Part shown: one piece after another, positions 41,704-41,987 of the stretch
How the letters are laid out: each line of letters begins with the position of its first letter
Numbering within the stretch: position 1 is the stretch's first letter
Origin: Pseudomonas graminis
Lineage (GTDB): Bacteria > Pseudomonadota > Gammaproteobacteria > Pseudomonadales > Pseudomonadaceae
Direction: 5' to 3'
DNA: 41,987 bases
Assembly: GCF_900111735.1 (NCBI RefSeq)
Contig: NZ_FOHW01000044.1
Location: forward strand, 1 to 41,987
The notes under the pieces: model-generated
What the model was told of the DNA's origin: nothing
The model's input: the letters and a program-made list of their open reading frames with translations, nothing else
Databases searched by the model: none
Made by a program: the position numbers and the translations under genes

Positions 41704-41734
41704 CCTCGATAAGTGGAAAATACATTTATCGAGG
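41704..41734 (+). promoter_or_regulatory. Inverted repeat enclosing the transposase ribosome binding site
   Basis: CCTCGATAA (41704-41712) and TTATCGAGG (41726-41734) are exact 9-base inverted copies around a 13-base loop. The right arm includes part of the GAGGAG ribosome binding site of orfA, so folding of a transcript entering from outside would hide it. Confidence 0.6.
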
Positions 41735-41742
41735 AGTTTTTC

Positions 41743-41987
41743 ATGACCAGAAAACGCAACAGGTTTGATGACAGCTACAAACTGGAAGTCGTGAAGATGG
41801 TCAGGGATCAGGGCCTGACCGTTCCGCAGGTTTGCCAGGACCAGAATCTCGGTGAGACGGCCGTGCGACGGTGGATCCGCCAATACGACGCTGAACAGTT
41901 GGGCCAGGCCGGGATAGGAAACCCGCTGACGGCTGAGCAGCAGCGCATTCGGCAGCTGGAGCAGGAAAACCGGCAGCTCAAGACGGA
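41743..41987 (+). CDS. IS3-family transposase OrfA, 5' part
   Basis: The first 81 codons are present (MTRKRNRFDDSYKLEVVKMV, then RDQGLTVPQVCQDQNLGETA and VRRWIRQYDAEQ). They show the helix-turn-helix of IS3 OrfA proteins and, at the end, the start of the leucine-zipper coiled coil (EQQRIRQLEQENRQLKT) used for multimerisation. OrfA binds the terminal repeats; the catalytic OrfB should lie beyond the window. GAGGAG precedes ATG 41743. The gene is open to the window end, so it is partial. Confidence 0.9.
   Translation, partial: MTRKRNRFDDSYKLEVVKMVRDQGLTVPQVCQDQNLGETAVRRWIRQYDAEQLGQAGIGNPLTAEQQRIRQLEQENRQLKT

Larger units (their letters stand above)
41684..41987 (+). mobile_element. IS3-family insertion sequence, left end (incomplete)
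   Basis: The unit probably starts near 41684 (TGGTCTAATTTCCCCGGACA), the expected terminal inverted repeat, and contains an OrfA-type transposase gene cut by the window end. The insertion appears to split a REPIN after ATTGATGG. Subgroup and exact ends cannot be fixed without the right end. Confidence 0.75.

Overview
This window is chromosomal DNA of a Pseudomonas, most likely of the P. fluorescens/P. syringae side of the genus. The evidence is the GC-rich codon use, the protein sequences, and a gene order (thiD-thiE-hemL ... miaB-ybeZ-ybeY-corC-lnt ... leuS-lptE-holA ... lipA-lipB-ybeD-dacC-rlpA-mltB-rodA-mrdA-rlmH-rsfS-nadD-proA ... mpg-DedA/PAP2-LON-lrgB-lrgA-maoC-MORN-yceK-ubiX-mpl) that follows the conserved Pseudomonas core. 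No rRNA, tRNA, prophage or CRISPR was seen. Species-level placement is inference.

Layout. (1) 1-5772, mostly plus strand: thiamine (thiD, thiE) and tetrapyrrole (hemL) biosynthesis, a secreted Sel1-repeat protein, a convergent DUF1820 gene, and the tRNA methylthiotransferase gene miaB. (2) 6036-9971: a tight operon of PhoH-like ATPase, YbeY, CorC and Lnt. (3) 9972-11690: an accessory island, a REP-associated tyrosine transposase (RAYT) flanked on both sides by tandem arrays of REP inverted pairs (REPINs). (4) 11691-12909, minus strand: a YdcF-type membrane protein and a cysteine-free small protein next to leuS. (5) 13210-19269: leuS, lptE, holA, a 52-codon arfA gene and a lipid-anchored lytic transglycosylase. 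(6) 19521-31070, minus strand: a long cell-wall, lipoylation and ribosome cluster running from proA down to lipA. It contains the elongasome pair PBP2/RodA with MltB, RlpA and DacC, plus RlmH, RsfS and NadD. (7) 31071-31775: a repeat-rich gap. (8) 31776-41536: DNA glycosylase, DedA/PAP2 fusion, LON-domain protein, LrgA/LrgB, MaoC-like protein, MORN-repeat/caspase-like lipoprotein, NAD(P)-binding oxidoreductase, YceK-like lipoprotein, UbiX and Mpl. (9) The right edge: the start of an IS3-type element inserted beside a REP unit.

Functional themes. Much of the window serves the envelope: peptidoglycan elongation (PBP2, RodA), remodelling (two MltB-family enzymes, RlpA, DacC), recycling (Mpl), lipoprotein maturation (Lnt) and LPS assembly (LptE). 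A second theme is ribosome maintenance and rescue (YbeY, RsfS, RlmH, MiaB, ArfA). The most unusual items are: arfA with a 12-bp hairpin inside its coding region, as expected for a gene expressed from a truncated non-stop mRNA; a lipoprotein joining about twelve MORN repeats to a C13/caspase-like protease domain, close to the holin-like lrgAB genes; the RAYT with its REPIN arrays; and an IS sitting in what looks like the spacer of a REPIN.

Limits: all calls come from reading the sequence and remembered family features. No database search or structure prediction was run, and start codons are flagged where uncertain.
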